This document shows positions 36,206 through 47,699 of a DNA stretch of 64,000 bases, piece by piece (the first letter of the stretch is position 1; every line of letters starts with the position of its first letter). The stretch spans positions 2,852,001 through 2,916,000 of the forward strand of contig JANTQA010000023.1 in assembly GCA_027625915.1 (NCBI GenBank), in the 5' to 3' direction. The translations under genes were made by a program, and so were the position numbers. The DNA comes from Anaeramoeba flamelloides. Taxonomy: Eukaryota > Metamonada > Anaeramoebidae. Under the pieces are notes generated by a model. The model searched no databases. It was not told the DNA's origin and was given only the letters and a program-made list of their open reading frames with translations.

Positions 36206-38369
36206 TTAATTTTTTTTATTTTGCGAAAAAATGCATTCGTTCTCTAAATTATCCTCCTCAATTAATTGTGTTTGTGCAAATAACTTTTCATTAGGAAATT
36301 TTTGCTGTGCTTTGGATTTGGGATCAATGATATAGAGCTTTGATTCTTCATCTTTTTTGTTATCATCATCTATTAACATTTCTTCTTCTTCTGGTTCATC
36401 ATCATCTAAAATTTCATCATCTTCTATTTCGTCATCATTCACTATTTCTTCTTTGACATTTTCTTCTTTGTCATATTCTTCGTTATTCATTATTGAAGAT
36501 TTTGGATCATTATTAATATCTTTTACAAATTGAATTAAATCATTTATTTTTTTTGGACTTAACATCTCTAAATTAAGAACTGGAGTTTGTTTTAACATTT
36601 GGTTTGAAAAGGAATCATCAAATTGACTAATTATTTGAACGATATCCTCTTGCAATTCCGGCTTTTTACATTTCAAAATTTTGATTTTTTTTAACAATTC
36701 TTTTCTTTGCTGAAGAGAATCTTCATCAAGAATAATTTTTTTCTTTTCATTTTTTTCAATTAACTTTTCATTTTGATTTGAATTTTTCTTTTTTTTTTTC
36801 TTTTTCTTCTTCTTTTCTTCTTCTTCTTCTTTTTGCTTTTGCTTTCCCTTCCCCTTTCCCTTCCCCCTTCTTTTACTTTTTTCTTTCTCTTTTTCTTTCT
36901 CTTTTTTTACTTTTCCCCAATTATCATTTTCTGAAAGCTCATTTTCAATTTCATGTTCATCTTCATTGATTTGAGAATCTGAATTCTCAGAATTATTATT
37001 TACATTTAAAAAAGATCGATTCAATTCAGGTAAAAATCTTTGAGAAGGAATAACTAAATTTTGCAATAAAAATAAAACCATCGAGGTAAGTTTCTCTGAT
37101 TCGCAATAATATTCAATAAGATTGCTAATATAATGTTTTGTTGCAGGGTGGTCATTGAAAAATATATTTAAATTTTGTTTTACGATGTTTGGATCATATT
37201 CATAATTTGGTTTTAGTTGTTTCATAATAAGCTTGATCCTTTTTTTTTTCTTTTTCCTTGTTTTCTTTGCTTTCCTTTTTTTTTGTTTTTTTCGTGTTTT
37301 TCTTTTTTTTGAATGAGCATTTTTTAACAAATAAAGAAAATTTTCAGTTGTTATTTCTTCAGGTAATTCGTTTGTATCATCTTCTAGAAAATCAGGAATA
37401 ATCAAATTTTGCTCAAAAAGCGGTTTGTCGCTCAGATAAATAGGACTTGTGTTTGCTATTCGTAAAGACCGCCTCCTTTTTACATAATTTTTTTCATTAT
37501 TTTGTTTCTTTAATTTTATTTCTTTCTCTTTGTTTTTGTTATTTATGGTGTTCATTCTTTTTTTTTTCTTTTTGTTTCTCGCTGTCTCTTGGCTATTTTC
37601 CTTTGGTGAAGAATTAATATCATTTTTCAAACTGTACATCCCACAATCACTAGAATTAGATTCTTCATGATATTTTTTTTTTCTTTTCCTCTTACTTTCT
37701 TGATTATTTATTTCATTTTCTTTTTCTTCTTCTTCTTCTTCTTCTTTCTCTTTCTCTTTCTCCTTTTCCTTTTCCTTGTCTTTTTCTTTCTCTTTATTAT
37801 TTTTTTCTTTCTCTATCTCTTTTTTCTTCTCCTTTTCCTTTTCCTTTTCCTTTTCCTTCTCCTTCTCCTTTTCTTTTTCTTTCTCGTTCTCCTTGTCTTT
37901 TTCTTTCTCTTTATTTTTTTTTTCTTTCTCTTTCTCTTTCTCCTTCTCCTTCTCCTTCTCCTTCTCCTTCTCCTTTTCTTTGTCTTTTTCTTTCTCTTTA
38001 TTTTTTTTTTCTTGTAATTTTATTTCTTTTTCTTTCTTTTGAGTTTGTTCTTCTCCTTCTTCTTCTTTTTCCTCATTATCTTCCTCATCTTCTTCTTCCA
38101 TTTCTTCTTCTTTCTCTTCTTCTTGATCTTGATCATTTTCCTCTTCTTTTAATTTCACTTTCTTTTTGGTTATTATTAATTTCTTTAAGAGCTTTCTGTT
38201 GTTTTTTTTCAGTTTTTTTGTGGTCATATTCTTCTTCTTTGTTATCTTGTTCTTTTTCTTCAAGCCAAGCTTTATTTTGTTCTTTTTCTTGGAATTCTTC
38301 TTGACAGTTTTGTATTCATCCTGACATTCGCTTTCACTTTCACTTTCTCTTTCGCTTTCTCTTTCGCTT

Positions 38370-38400
<31 letters not shown>

Positions 38401-38788
38401 CTTCTAATTCAAAAACATACCAGTGTTCATTGTTTTCTTTTTCATCTCGTTTTTTAGATTTTTTTTTGTTTTTTTTTTTAGAAGATCTTATGGATTGTTC
38501 CTCTTCAATTATGGAATTGTTTGCTTCATTTTCAAGTTTTTTAAATTTTTTTTTTAAGCGCTTCAAAGTTTTTCCGTTTTTACTATTTTCTCCAAAAAAG
38601 TTGATTCCCTTTGTTAAAGTTTTTTTCATTTGGACAAGGAATTGATCAATTTCTAAATACGGATCACTTTCTAATTGTTTTTGAAAGAACTTTATCTTGT
38701 CGAAAAAGAATTTTTTTATTCCTTTTCGAGAAGATTGTGAAAGTAGTTCGGAAGTAGGGTGAAACCATTTGTGTTGATTAGCACACAT
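36206..38788 (-). CDS. K/E-rich protein with a C-terminal NET-like domain
   Basis: An 860-aa single-exon gene. The N terminus (1-90) is helical and basic (MCANQHKWFHPTSELLSQSS, FFFDKIKFFQKQLESDPYLE). Residues about 140-165 are an ESESES tract. About 250-380 is almost pure K/E (KEKEKEKDKEK), likely a long single helix or disordered charged linker. About 520-590 is an ordered helical region (YDPNIVKQNLNIFFNDHPAT, SNLIEYYCESEKLTSMVLFL). Residues 687-758 (RKELLKKIKILKCKKPELQE, DIVQIISQF, LNLEMLSPKKINDLIQFVKD) fit the NET domain of BET proteins, where a short helix bundle ending in [IL]-[DN]-[FL]-E-x-L-x-P-x-x-[IL]-x-x-L binds chromatin factors. No bromodomain is visible. The C-terminal 100 residues are acidic. 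The likely role is a chromatin-associated scaffold; this is inference from the NET similarity only. Confidence 0.75.
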
Positions 38789-40890
38789 AATTCTTATTTT
38801 TATTTGTTCACAAAAGAAAACAGAATTTTTACAGGTTTACTCTTGTTCTACGTTTTCAGATCCAATTAGAAATTTGGGAATTCTAAAAAAAAAAAAAAAA
38901 AGAAAAAATGATTTCTTTTTATGTTTCAAAACCTCTAAAAACATAGTATGCTACAGAACTTCTTGCTTTTAAAGGGTTGGGAAGTTGTTTGAAAAAGGAC
39001 TGATTGGTTTTTATGTGCGAGATTGATAAGACAGAAACAAACTGTCAAGTTGATTTAATATTATTCTACTTGTTTGAGACAAATCAATCTTTAAGTCAAT
39101 CCAAAAATAAAGAATTTTTAAAATTTTTGTTTTTCGGGGAATTAAAGTTTTAAGGGACAAGTCAATTTGGTTACTTTTAGAGGTCCTCAGTAAAGTAGAA
39201 ATTAGAGCCTGTAAATCATTTCGAATCTATAGGACTTTAGTGATTAACCTAAAGGGAAGTGGAATTAATCAAACAAGAATCTATACTGTTTGGAATGAAA
39301 AGATCAAATAATCATTACTGAAAAAAAATTGATTAAGAAAAAAACAAAAAAAATAATTTATTTAGAGATCTTTTACCTGATTTTTGATGCCCTCCTCTAT
39401 ATTATACAAATTTATTTTTAATTCTGGAAAGAAGAAACTTTTATTTGAAAATGTTCTGTCGAACAAGTAGGTTATATTTTCTCAAGACTTTTCCAAATGA
39501 AATTTTACATTAATTTTCATATAATTCTTCTAATTTACCATTGTACATATTAAAATTTGGCTATTTAAATAAATCCTATTTGAAAAAATTAGTTTTATTT
39601 TATAATGTTGTTAATAACTAATAATAATTTCAATTTATTATACAATCCAAATTTTATGTACAGTTCTGATTAATTTTATTGATAACAACAATATATTTTT
39701 TGACTTAAAATAATACCAAGTCTCAAGATCTTGTAAAAATGTATAATTTAGCCTTCTTCTTTATAATAGTTTTCATTAGGGTATACTAAACTCTTTTTTA
39801 GTCAAATGTACGCAGCTTTAATGAAGAAATTGAAAATATTCAATGAGTACAATCCAGTATTCCTCTCAAAAGACTTTTTCAATTTTTCACTCTGATCATT
39901 TTTTCTACTTAAATTAAATTTTCTTTTGTTTTTTACTTTTTTTTTTTTTTTTATTATTTTTTAATTTTTTTTTAAAAAGTTCGAAAAAAAAAAAATGTAG
40001 AAATCCAAATTGCTTTAAGAAAAGTTAGACTTTGTAATTTTGTTTAAAATTTTCACACTTGCTATTCAAAAAATTTTATTGACAACAATTGTAATTTTTC
40101 AAAAAGAAATTGAAAAATTTTACATCTAGATGTTTAAATGAAGGTTCCCAAAATTTTCACACCTTTTATTTTTTTTTTTTTTTGGAAACCTAAGGTTTGT
40201 TCAGGTTATTCTATTATGAATCTCAACTTTTTTAGGAACTTTATTATTTTTCTCATCTCTGATCAATCTTATGTTTGGTTGTTTTTTAATAAAAAAAAAG
40301 ATATTTTTTTATAATTTGTTGGGAAACTTTTGAGTTAAATGGATTATTTTTGAATAAAAATATAAAATTTCCTTTGAAAAGGTTTAAACATCAAAATTAT
40401 CCTCCTGTAGGCAGAATCAATTTTATTTTCAAGTTTTAAAGATGTAAATTAATAAAAATATATCATTATAGTCTTAATTGAAAGTTATCAAATATATAAA
40501 CAATGCAGATTTTAAATATAGAAATCCATGTAATGTTTTCAATTAAAAAATATTTAGATATAAAATTTAAATAAAATATCTAAAAATTAGAATATTTTGA
40601 CTTTTTATCAACCTAGAATCAATTGAATTTATTTTTTCTTCCTATTTTACTGTATTTCAATCATCATATGACCATTCTAAAAAAAAATATAAAAGGAAAA
40701 AAAAGTCGTAAAAATTAATTTTAATTATAAAATGGGAGCGAAAAGGAAAAATTTTTAATTATTTTTAAAAGTATTTTTAACTGGTCAATTAAGATCTCAA
40801 AAACAATATTCTTTAAACTGGATAAAATACCTAACGTAAAACTATTAAAAAAAATTTCAGATAAACATAAAAAGCATATCATCAAAAAAT
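38789..40890. other. Intergenic DNA, partly less AT-rich
   Basis: The 38930-39320 part is clearly less AT-rich than its surroundings yet has stops in all frames on both strands. It could be the NET gene's 5' region, an RNA gene or a decayed sequence; I see no tRNA or known RNA fold in it. The rest is A/T tracts. Confidence 0.35.
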
Positions 40891-41090
40891 TACAGTCAGT
40901 TCCACTTTTAAGGCACAAACTTTCAACGAAATTTAGGGCACAAAAAAAATCTCAAATTAAGGTACAAAATTCAGATTCTAGTAAAATAATTTGTAAAAAA
41001 AAAAATTACAAATTATGTGTCTTAATTTGAGATTTTTTTGTGCCTTAAATTTTGTTGAAAGTTTGTGCCTTAAAAGTGGAACTGACTATA
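40891..41090. mobile_element. TA-flanked MITE, family A
   Basis: A 200-bp palindrome with ends CAGTCAGTTCCACTTTTAAG and its inverse (tip mutated to CTGACTA), flanked by TA. The arms carry TTTCAACGAAATTTAGGGCA and AATTAAGGTACAAAATTC. Confidence 0.88.
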
Positions 41091-41330
41091 CCAAAAAAAG
41101 TTAAATTGTAAAAATGTTTACAAATTAATTAGTCAAAATTGAGAAAAACGAATAGACCGAAATTTTGATTTTAGGTGATTTTTTGAATTCTATTTTGATT
41201 CCATTAATCAATCTTATTTTATGATTTGTTTTTTCTTTTATTCTGAAAAATAAAAGATGTTATAAATATTTGAAAATAAGTAACGTTATTAAAGTTATAT
41301 AATTAAAACCAAAATAACATTAGAATAATA

Positions 41331-41560
41331 TTTGTGTTTATTGTTTTGATTTCGGAACAATCACTTTGTTATAATCTGGGTTTGGCCTGGAAGAACAAAA
41401 AAATAATATTCGTCAAAGTGGCATAAGATGATATTGAGAAGTTCGAAGAATGACGATTGGATATCATCTTAGCACCAGAATAATATCATTATTTTGTATC
41501 TGAAATGGGATCAATGACAAAGAATTATAACATAGGTGAATTTTGACCAAATAAAACAAT
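41331..41560 (-). pseudogene. Unassigned coding-like island between two MITEs
   Basis: On the minus strand a frame from about 41468 to the TGA at 41361 reads DDIQSSFFELLNIILCHFDE then YYFFVLPGQTQIITK, and a shifted frame in the preceding part reads IDPISDTK. Composition is protein-like but the pieces do not join without a break. It may be the 3' part of the coiled-coil exons at 41772-42045, separated by the MITE at 41575-41771, or a different decayed gene. Confidence 0.3.
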
Positions 41561-41574
41561 ATAAAATTCTATTT

Positions 41575-41771
41575 ACAGCCTGTTCCACTTTTAAGGTACA
41601 AACTTTCAACAAAATTTAAGGCACAAAAAAATCTCAAATTAAGACACATAATTTGTAATTTTTTTTTTACAATTTATTTTACTAGAATCTGAATTTTGTA
41701 CCTTAATTTGAGATTTTTTTGTGCCTTAAATTTCGTTGAAAGTTTGTACCTTAAAAGTGAAACTGACTGTA
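41575..41771. mobile_element. TA-flanked MITE, family A, opposite orientation
   Basis: A 197-bp palindrome with CAGCCTGTTCCACTTTTAAG at the left and inverted CAGTCAGTTTCACTTTTAAG at the right, flanked by TA. The asymmetric centre is inverted relative to the copy 500 bases away. It lies directly against coding-like DNA on the minus strand. Confidence 0.85.
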
Positions 41772-42045
41772 TTATCTTGAACTCAGGATCTAACTCGTCT
41801 AAAGAAAAAACAAATCAATAACAAAAAATAACCAAAACAAGTAATGTTTTCATTTTTTAATGGTACTTTGAAGAACTTGTTCTTCAATGGATCTCATTCT
41901 CTCAATGGATTTAACCAAAATATCAAAGTTAAATTTTTACGTTTTCATCATTGGAGACAAAACTTACTTTGAATTTTACAGAAACAAACAAAATCGTCCA
42001 TTCTTTCAATGAGATCTATTTCCTCTTTTATTTCCCGTTTGTCAG
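41772..42045 (-). CDS. Coiled-coil exons of an unrecognised gene (partial)
   Basis: Three minus-strand islands. Exon A starts at 42045 after AAATTAG: ADKREIKEEIDLIERMDDFV-CFCK. Island B (about 41930-41867) reads FNFDILVKSIERMRSIEEQV-LQ. Island C (from 41798, acceptor TTTCTTTAG, phase 1 after donor GTACCA) reads NELDPEFKII and runs into the MITE. B to C joins in phase. A to B does so only with a weak donor (GTTTGT) giving MDDF-RMRSIEEQ, or requires a break. The helical pattern loosely recalls small coiled-coil subunits such as BRK1/WASHC3, but I would not name it. No start codon was found. It may be decayed. Confidence 0.35.
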
Positions 42046-43827
42046 CTAATTTTCAAAAACCACCAAACTTAAAAACCATCATGCACCTATTGGTTCTTAT
42101 AAATATGAATTATTTTGAACATTCGTCTAATAATTCTTGGCTTGACATAGTAAAAAAAAATGTTTTTAGATTTTTTATGAAAATTGTAATTTATTTTTTT
42201 TTTCTTATAAAATATTGTATTATGGTCTCTTTTCTCTTCTCTCTTTTTTCTTCCAAATAAGAGAACAAATAAATTTTTTTTTTTAAAAATGATAATACTT
42301 TTTTTTCAAAATGTGAAAAAAAACAAATAATGTTTGTATTTAGATGTTGTTTTTAATAAAGAAATTTGATTTATTTATTTTCCAAACATTCCTAAAGTAT
42401 CAACTCTTAGTTTTTATAGTTTTTCTTGAACAAGTAATTTGATCATTTATACCAAAATACATATTCAATTAGGTCTGAAATTGGTACACTCCCTAATTTC
42501 ACTGTTATCAATTAAATAACTTCACAATTTTTTTTTAAAAGTACTATTTAATTACTTTAAATATAATATTTACAGACAATTTTTCTTAGTAAAATATGTT
42601 CTTATTTTACTTTGTTAGAATTGGAAATAAGAAGATCAGATAGGCTCTAAACTTTGCCTAATAATTCATGGAATTCTCAAAATCTTCCCACAACAACTAA
42701 ATACTATCTTAACTTGTAAGAGATCTAATCTATTTTTCTTCGAATTCACCAAAGTTTATTTACATCAAATTAAATAGAGAAAATGCTGTGTTTTTTTTTC
42801 ACAAGAAATTAAATAGCAAATCTATATTCTTTAAGATAAATCTTGTATTTTTGAAAAATAAATTATTTTCCAAGAATAATGTTTTTTAACTTATGACCAT
42901 AAACCAAAAATACTTTTAATTATTTCTCCTTTTTAAATATCATTACTTTATATTGGTTTTTTTCACAAGCTAAAAAAATAGTAAAATTCAAAAATATTTT
43001 TTATATTATTTTTTAACATTAAAAACTGAAGTGGTGAAACAAATAGAGTCAAATTATCAATCAAAATAAACAAAATTTCAAAAATAGTGGCAGATTTTTC
43101 ATTAGAAAAAAATTTCTTTAATTGTTTTTTTTTTTTTGAATAATAATGTATTTTACGAAAATTTTTCGAGATAATAACCAATATAGATTAATAAATAAAA
43201 ATTTTGTTTTAGAATTTTATTTTTTTGAAAGACAAATGAAAAAAGAAAAAAATAGTGATCAAAAAAGTTTGCCCCGAATTTTGAAATTTGGCTTAATTAG
43301 AAGGCGGATATATTAAAAACAGTTAATAACAATTTCCAATGCTTATTAAATCCATTTAAACAATTGTTCTATACGGTAATTTATAAAAAAAAAATCAATT
43401 TTTGTTTTAAGAATATTTTACAGTTATTCCAAATTGAATTCAAATTCATTTCGAGAGGATTAGAGTTATTTAATTTCAAAAAAAAAAAAAATTTTTTTTT
43501 GAACCTCTTCAAATAATAGATATAAAATTACAAATTTTTTTTTTTTTTTCAAAAATTTTTGAATTAATTTCTTCTTTTCTTTTAATTTTGATTTTTTTCC
43601 TTTTTAATGAAAAAAAAGAAAAAAAAATAATGAAGCCCTTTCTTGTAAATATTAATTTAGATAACATTTTCAGTAAAAAATTATTGAATTTGAAATGATT
43701 AGGAAAATTAAATGTAAAATATTAAAATAATAAATAAAAATATTTTGGAACTTTTATTAAGATACGGCTTGTATGTATACAAAAAAATCAAGATTTAATT
43801 TTTATTTCAAATCTAAAATAAATTCAT
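42046..43827. other. AT-rich intergenic DNA
   Basis: No supported gene. The plus-strand frame at 42009-42260 is antisense to the coiled-coil exons and then runs into low-complexity T-rich codons, so I do not accept it. Confidence 0.35.
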
Positions 43828-44013
43828 TTATTTTTGTTTTTCTGTTGTATTATTTTTGATTATTCTTTCTTCTTCCATTCTTTCTTCTTCATCTATTTTA
43901 ATTGGAATGTTAGGTTTATATCCTGCATCTTCGAGTAAATTTAAATAGGCAGCAAACGCTAATGAGGCCTTAGCCATTTTAAATTCTTTTAGAAATCCCC
44001 TTCCAATAACAAC
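43828..44013 (-). CDS. Terminal exon, possibly the C-terminal half of a dsRNA-binding domain
   Basis: After an acceptor-like TTTAATAG, 61 sense codons run to TAA: VVIGRGFLKEFKMAKASLAF, AAYLNLLEDAGYKPNIPIKI, then an E/R/K-rich tail (DEEERMEEERIIKNNTTEKQ). The spacing G-x-G-x5-K...A...L resembles helix 2 of dsRBDs (GxGxSKKxAKxxAAxxAL), but the match is partial. A 49-codon ORF from the internal ATG (MAKASLAF) is the alternative reading. No convincing upstream exon was found within 600 bases; a dispersed repeat begins at 44640, so the 5' part may be displaced or lost. Confidence 0.4.
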   Translation of the reverse strand, partial: VVIGRGFLKEFKMAKASLAFAAYLNLLEDAGYKPNIPIKIDEEERMEEERIIKNNTTEKQK

Positions 44014-44639
44014 CTATTAAATGGTGATACGTAAAAAACAAGTTATAACATGATTTAGAAAATGCAATACAAAATAATTAATATCACATAATAAAACAAC
44101 GGAAAAATATTTCATAAATGAGGTTCATGAAATAATTATATTATCAATTTTTTTTACTCCATTTTTAGTTTAATTTTGGATAATAATAAAAACATTCATT
44201 AACACCACTTACTAATATTGAATTTACTTGTCTTAATATTTGAAAAAACAAACCATTGAAAATTAAAATTGTTTGGCAAAATAATTATGGTTTTATTTTT
44301 GAAAGTAGATTTTATTCAATTGTGACTCTTTTTAAAAAAATTATTTTGAAAAAGTGGAATACTAATACAAAACATTTTTTTTTGTAGAAATTTTGAAAAT
44401 TAAATATATTGTCATATTGGGTACTATTATCACAAAAGAATTTTTTTTGTATTCAGACATTTTAATTCACCTTTCAAGAAAATTCAATAAAACTCATTCT
44501 TAAATTAACCTGAATTCAGAAACACTAAAATTGGAAAAGGCATTAAAATCTACAAAAATTAATCTTTAAAAATGCTTGGAAAAATTAGATAATGTAAATG
44601 TCCTTTAGGTCAAGAAATCTTGTTTACATTTAAAAATTG
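44014..44639. other. AT-rich DNA
   Basis: Possible intron or 5' flank of the exon at 43828-44013. Short minus-strand frames near 44170-44290 are open but not recognisable. Confidence 0.3.
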
Positions 44640-45560
44640 TTTTTTTTTTTTGAATTTTTTTCTTTTGCATAAAATTATTTTCACTGTTCAAATTCGAAAA
44701 GTACCTTGAACAATTCCTATAATCAAAAACCTTTTTGGTTCTCGTCATAACACAACTCCGACAATTTTTTTCAAAAAAAAATCTCCAAATTTTGAATTTT
44801 TGAAATACATTCACATAATAAACATTAATATACATAACAATTTTGAAAAAGGTTTCCAACTTTAGTAGATATTAATAGGAATTAAAATAAAATGAAAATT
44901 CCCAGTTTTATTTTTTTCATTTTTAATTGTAAAATTTTTGAAATTTTTATTTGACTTAGTGGTGAGATTATTTGAATGAATATTTTAATAGTATCAAAAG
45001 AATCATAGTTTAGTTTATTTCTAAACAAAAATTTAGTAAAAAAACTTAAAATATAAAGACATCACTTTTTGCACATGTATAGTTTCCTCCCTTCAAAATG
45101 AAAAAAAAAAGAATCATATTTTTCAATTTTAAAATAAAATAAAATATTTCTTTCAAAAGATATTGCTAAATTAAATTGAAAAAATGATTTTTTTCTGTTT
45201 TTGGAATATTTTTTATCATTTTTTTTTCCATGTTTGAGTTTTAATATATTCCCTCTTTTTTTTCTAAAAATTGTTTTAATATTTAGTATTTTTTTCTAAC
45301 TTAATTTTCAATCAAAAATTAATTCTTTTGTAACTTATTTCAAAAAAAAAAATACCAAAAAATATATGGTTTTTTTTCAAAAGTCAGGTAATTTTGAAAA
45401 AGTTGATATTCAAATCTTAATGAGTTTAATAGCTATCTTTTCTTAATTTAATAAAAACATCATAACTTTGAAAAAAATATTTTTAAAAGATGTAGAACCG
45501 AAATTCAATATGAACTTTTGGCTAACTTTAATTTTCAGAATTTATTTTTTCCTTGTAGAG
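44640..45560. repeat. Direct repeat R3, copy 1
   Basis: Similar over about 800 bases to 48590-49370 in the same orientation: AAATCTCCAAATTTTGAATT, TGAAATACATTCACATAATA, TTTTTCATTTTTAATTGTAA, TCAAAAGTCAGGTAATTTTG, TAATAGCTATCTTTT, CAGAATTTATTTTTTCCTTG. Homology ends just before the 45.56-kb and 49.37-kb points, where different sequences follow. Confidence 0.8.
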
Positions 45561-45681
45561 TTGCGTTCTATTTTATTTTCAAATAGAATAAAGTTTAGTG
45601 AAATTGTAGAAATATACTTGAAGAGAGCACAGAAAGTGAGAAGAAAAAAGGCAAAAAAATCGATTTTAAAAATTTACATTA

Positions 45682-46085
45682 TTTTTTTTTTTTTATTGAA
45701 GATGAAGTGTAAATTACACTCTAAGTGCCCTTTCACTTAAATTCCCTTTCAGGAATTTAAGCCTGAAATCATATATTTTAAGATTATTAATTAACAAAAA
45801 TAATTTTAATCTATCATAATTTAAAATTATTTCATTAAAATTTAATTCTTTTAACTTATTCAGAAAAATTAATCTATCATTTTCATAGGAAGGGCATATC
45901 CATAAAAACTGATCAATATTTTCTATAATCTCCCTCTGTTCATATTTTAAACATAAAGGACACAATCCGTTTGTATTTTTATTTAGGACATAGTTATATC
46001 TGTTTAAGTAGTTGGTAAATGTTCTGAATTTTAGAATTGTTGAGCTTGATTTATAACTCAAATATCTTTGGTTAATAATATTTTT
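45682..46085 (-). mobile_element. 5'-truncated LINE, 3' end copy 1
   Basis: The minus-strand ORF (stop at 45714) gives STILKFRTFTNYLNRYNYVL, GLCPLCLKYEQREIIENIDQ, FLWICPSYENDRLIFLNKLK and on to FRLKFLKGNLSERALRV. CPLC...Q...C is the zinc-knuckle found C-terminal of many LINE reverse transcriptases; here Q replaces the H kept in copy 2. The 3' UTR is very short, with the palindrome AGTGTAAATTACACT (45706-45720) and a poly(A) seen as T-run 45682-45694. The 5' end is lost at about 46085, the usual result of incomplete target-primed reverse transcription. Confidence 0.8.
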
Positions 46086-46497
46086 TTTTGATTTTTAATT
46101 ATTTTGAAATATTTTTGTGGCTTACAACTGGAAGAATTCAACAACACATTATAATTATTATTATTAACATCTTTTTTAAGAAGCCTCAAATTCTCTGAAT
46201 TTCAATTAATTTCATTGTTTATTCTTTGGTTAAATTTTATTCGTTTTTCCAGATAAGGCAGAGATATAATTTTTTAATTTCTTTTTGAATTTGAATTTTT
46301 TTTTTATTAACCGAAATAACCAAAATTTTCGAATTTAAATTCAGTTTTATAAGATCTGGGAAAATTTGCATTGTTTTGATAGAAAAAATATATTTTTGAT
46401 CAATAAATGTGTTTTTTAATTTCCATCAAAATCTCAAAAAACCTAAAAATTGAAATATTTTTGACTTTCCTTGAATTTCCATTATTTCTAATCATTT
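46086..46497. other. AT-rich intergenic DNA
   Basis: Lies between the LINE fragment and the 3' end of the F-box gene. Nothing else seen. Confidence 0.35.
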
Positions 46498-47699
46498 TTA
46501 TTTCGATTTCAAAAATTGGGTTTTAGTTCTCACAGAACATAAAAACATTTGGCCCGAAACATTAAATCCAGACACATTGGATTTCCCAGTCATTTTGAAC
46601 CACAGACCACAATGACAAATTACCTACAATAATGATACCCTTTAATTGTATACAAATATTCGTGATATAAGAGCAATCCCGTAAAAATGGTACTGTTAAA
46701 TCCAAAAGCAAAATCAATAATTTTTAGTTTGAATTTCCATAATTGCAAATCTGATAATCATACTTTCAAAACAGTTTGTGATCAAGAAAATTTCCAGATC
46801 AACAAATTTTACGAAGTATCTTAATATTTAAACAGATAAAATCCTTTATTCAAAGCTAAAGTAAAAAAATTTGTAAACATTTATTTTTTACTTACCAGTA
46901 TTTATTGTTTTTTGTCAACCCAAAAGAAAAATTAGGGATCAATTATTTTTCAGTAGAACAACTCTGAATTCAATTTTTTGATTTAAAAAATACCTATTTT
47001 ACAAATACCTTTTGAAGAAGTAACATTTATTCCTTTTTCACTCAACCTAAATCTGAAAAATGAATTCCAAATTTTTGTGTAAAATATTGATTGTATGAAA
47101 ATCAATTTTATGAATAAATAACAAGAATATAAAATTTGGCAGAATCAAGATTTTGTAAAGTAATAGAACCAATATATAAACACGAGACGCCTTTTGGTTA
47201 AAGTTTTGAATCGTAATGATCACAAAAAAAATAAAAATTCGTATAAATCCTGAAAGATCAAACAATGAGAAGATCTTTTGAAAGAATAAAAAGAACACAA
47301 CTTGCAAAAAAAAAGATTAAAATAAGGGCTAAATAATCTTACAAGTGTTTCGCTTTCTCTGTAACCATAACTGTAAATTGCAGGAAAATTATTAGAATGG
47401 CATGTGTTCCCAGATAGGATTTTAAAGCCGACACTTGGAGAATTCCTATTGTAAATCAGTCTACTTTCTTCTGTTAAGACCGATCTTGTTCTGTAGATTG
47501 AATAATAGGTTTTCCAGCCAGAGTCTTTATCAGCTATTTCTGGTTGTTGGTTTTTTATGATTTGCCTCCACAGATCATCATTATTGGATAATCGATTCCA
47601 GGCTCGATTCACTAAATTTAATTTTAGTAGTGATGTTGAGTCCAAATAAGACAGTATCTCGAACAAAAGTTCTTCAGGTAATATTTCACAGGGATCCAT
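46498..47699 (-). CDS. F-box protein, two exons
   Basis: Exon 1 (47699-47343) starts MDPCEILPEELLFEILSYLD and continues STSLLKLNLVNRAWNRLSNN-DDLWRQI, a complete F-box (residues 4-47), which links substrates to an SCF ubiquitin ligase through Skp1. Residues 48-119 contain WKTYYSIYRTR and NRNSPSVGFKILSGNTCHSN. The frame ends at CTT|GTAAGA, and reading on gives low-complexity codons. The next matching acceptor (ATTGTAG, 46625-46624) opens a phase-0 exon 2 (46623-46498): VICHCGLWFKMTGKSNVSGF then NVSGQMFLCSVRTKTQFLKS-K and TAA, in a distinctly G+C-richer island. The total is 160 aa with a 719-nt intron. The C-terminal part would be the substrate-binding region; no known repeat (LRR, WD40, Kelch) is seen. 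The F-box is firm and the exon join is inferred. Confidence 0.85.

Noticed and set aside
37667-38042. Long plus-strand F/S/L-rich frames
   Set aside because: They are the antisense of the K/E tract in the NET gene; composition is fully explained by that repeat.
38930-39320. Less AT-rich block as a gene
   Set aside because: Stops occur in all six frames and no splice arrangement gave a protein; left as unexplained intergenic DNA.
40721-40918. 65-codon minus-strand frame, with a DDM string suggesting a reverse transcriptase
   Set aside because: It is partly inside the MITE, and the flanking residues do not continue any RT motif.
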